Source: Candidatus Aalborgicola lynettensis (GTDB lineage Bacteria; Pseudomonadota; Gammaproteobacteria; Burkholderiales; Burkholderiaceae_C). Taken from it: a stretch of 64,000 nucleotides of DNA. The first letter of the stretch is position 1; the number at the start of each line of letters is the position of its first letter. The stretch lies in contig JADJZE010000009.1 in the NCBI GenBank assembly GCA_016719405.1, positions 3,560 to 67,559 on the forward strand, written 5' to 3'. Below the pieces are notes generated by a model. The model ran no database searches, had not been told where the DNA came from, and was given only the letters and a program-made list of their open reading frames with translations. Both the position numbers and the translations under genes were made by a program. This document shows positions 62,488 to 64,000 of the stretch, one piece after another.

Positions 62488-64000
62488 ATGCCCGCTGTCA
62501 GGATGAGTATGCGCAAACCTCAGGACGCTCTGCGTCTCAAATTCGAAGGTGGACTGTCCCACCGCCAAAATAGCCGCTTTGGGCATCTCCAAAGGCGTGG
62601 TCACCAAATACGTGGGCCTGGCCGTCGCTGCCCGGTTGGACTGGCAAGCCATAGCCGTCATGGACGAGGCCACGCTGGAGCGCCGCTTGCTGGCCTCACC
62701 TCGCCCCAGCGACACCTATGCCCAGCCCGACTACGGGCACATCCACCAGGAACTTGCCCGTAAAGGCGTGACCCTCATGCTGTTGTGGCAGGAGTACTGC
62801 ATCCAGGTGGGCGATGAGCACAGTGCCAACAACCCGGTCAAACCCTGGCGCTACTCCCAGTTCTGCGAGAACTATCGCCAATTTGCCAAACGCCTCAAAC
62901 GCTCCATGCGCCAGGTGCACCGTGCGGGCGAGAAGCTACCCATTTCGACTACGCTGGCCCCACCATTGCGCTGGTCGATGCTGGGCAGGAGATCGGCCGC
63001 GCCAATATCTTCGTAGCCGCCATGGGCGTCTCGGGCTACTGCTTCTGCCTGGCCACGCCCGCCCAAACGGCCCAGGACTGGCTGGGTGCTACCGCACAGG
63101 CCTTGACCTTCTATGGCGGCGTGCCTCAGCTCATCGTGCCCGACAACCCCGCGCCCTGGTCACCAAGTACGACCGCTACGAACCGGTTCTTACCGACACC
63201 GTGCGACTTCGCCCGCCACTACGGCTGCTCAGTACTGCCCGCGCGCCTACCACCCGCAGGACAAGCCCAGGTGGAATTGAGCGTGCTGCTGGTGGAGCGC
63301 TGGATACTGGCGCGCCTGCGCAAACACCAGTTCGCCAGAGTGGAAGAAGTCAACGACGCTATTGCGCCCTTGCTGCAATGGCTCAATGCCCGTGCGTTTC
63401 AAAAATTGCCCGGCAACCGCGCCAGCGTGTTTGCCCAAATCGACGCGCCGGCTTTGATGGCCTTACCGGTGCACCCCTGGGAGTGGGCGGTCTTCAAGAC
63501 GGTGCGCGTGCACATTGACAGCCACGTCGAATTTGAAGGCCACCGCTACAGCGTGCCCAACGCCCTGGTAGGCCTGGTGCTGGAGCTGCGGGTGACGGCC
63601 CATGCGGTCGAAGCCTTGCACCGTGGCAATCGGGTGGCCAGCCATATGCGCTGCGCCCACAAAGGCGGCTTCACCACCGTGACAGAGCACCTGCCCGAGC
63701 GCCACCAGCACCACGCCCAGTGGACGCCCGAGCGGCTCATTGCCTGGGGCGAGCGCATTGGCGTGGCCTGTGCGGCCACGGTGCAAAAGATGCTGGAGCG
63801 TCAACCCCATCCCGAGCACGCCTACCGCGCCTGTTTGGGCTTGCTGTCGCTCTCCAAGAGCTACAGCCCGGCCCGGCTGGAGGCGGCCTGCACCATGGCC
63901 CTTAGCCTGGGTACCAGCAAATACACCCACATCCGCGACATCTTGGCGAACCGGCGCGACTTGCTGCAAGCCAGCACAGCACCTGAGTGGACCTCTCCGG
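62488..64000 (+). pseudogene. istA: Degenerate IstA transposase of an IS21-family element (runs off window)
   Basis: From ATG 62488 the joined frames read as IstA: MPAVRMSMRKPQDALRLKFE, a helix-turn-helix (AALGISKGVVTKYVGLA), the DDE core with DYAGPTIALVDAG and QLIVPDN, and a C-terminal part (VHIDSHVEFEGHRYSVPNAL). At least five frame changes are visible: a four-A run at 62577-62580, near 62945, a four-C run at 63147-63150, near 63204, and near 63245. A working transposase is not possible. istB, if present, is beyond the window. Confidence 0.85.

Overview
The window looks like chromosome from a betaproteobacterium of the order Burkholderiales, most likely a Comamonadaceae relative of Rhodoferax. 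The reasons are the form II RuBisCO region with cbbQ/cbbO and CbbR, a denitrification-type heme d1 (nir) gene set, an EarP-type elongation factor P pair, and a dispersed hairpin repeat with the core ATAGCTGCTTGCGCA, which I associate from memory with this family. No rRNA genes and no CRISPR array were found. Six tRNA genes are present: Val-CAC, Thr-GGT, Asn-GTT, Leu-TAG, Val-TAC and His-GTG.

Layout. 1-3065: the tail of a GspE/PilB-type ATPase, then a three-gene redox operon (flavin/2Fe-2S oxidoreductase, small membrane cytochrome b-like protein, octaheme c-type cytochrome) behind an FNR-like box. 3340-5503: an ECF sigma factor operon with anti-sigma factor, a CpxP/Spy-like protein and a periplasmic protein. 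5659-6787: remnants of a DNA methyltransferase and a toxin-like gene. 6930-12803: a Sel1 protein, XerD, and two c-di-GMP proteins, one with a frameshift. 12918-24368: Calvin cycle genes (cbbO, cbbQ, a broken cbbM, cbbR, then divergently cbbY, cbbF, cbbP, cbbT, cbbZ). 24490-35980: housekeeping and transport genes, including a SulP-STAS-cNMP transporter with a small cysteine-rich partner, an RND efflux pair and four tRNAs. 36098-43536: the heme d1 cluster nirC-F-DL-G-H-J-N with nirE divergent, sharing a Dnr/FNR-type box. 43545-46911: a tightly overlapped nucleotide operon (LOG protein, PRPP-synthetase-like protein, AMP/thymidine phosphorylase). 47173-54193: efp, earP, uvrC, pgsA, hupB, tRNA-Val and a PpiD-type foldase. 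54254-61392: a 7.1 kb integrative element in tRNA-His with a 48-bp direct repeat at each end. 61762-64000: nested, decayed insertion sequences.

How the genes fit together. The organism appears to be a facultative anaerobe: nir genes for cytochrome cd1 maturation, FNR-like boxes, and a multiheme redox operon. It also has most of the regulatory and sugar-phosphate part of a Calvin cycle, but the only RuBisCO gene seen lacks about 65 N-terminal residues and carries a frameshift near its 3' end. CbbR, phosphoribulokinase, FBPase and transketolase are all intact, so either CO2 fixation is being lost, a second RuBisCO lies outside the window, or the assembly is wrong here.

Four otherwise convincing genes (CHASE-GGDEF-EAL, cbbM, nirJ and the island primase) carry single frameshifts, three of them in or next to a run of five or six identical bases. 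This could be assembly error and should be settled by read mapping before calling pseudogenes. The most interesting candidates for undescribed biology are the LOG/PRPP/phosphorylase operon, the octaheme electron-conduit operon, the dispersed repeat that has entered coding sequence (notably earP), and the small satellite-like tRNA-His island with a candidate iteron origin.
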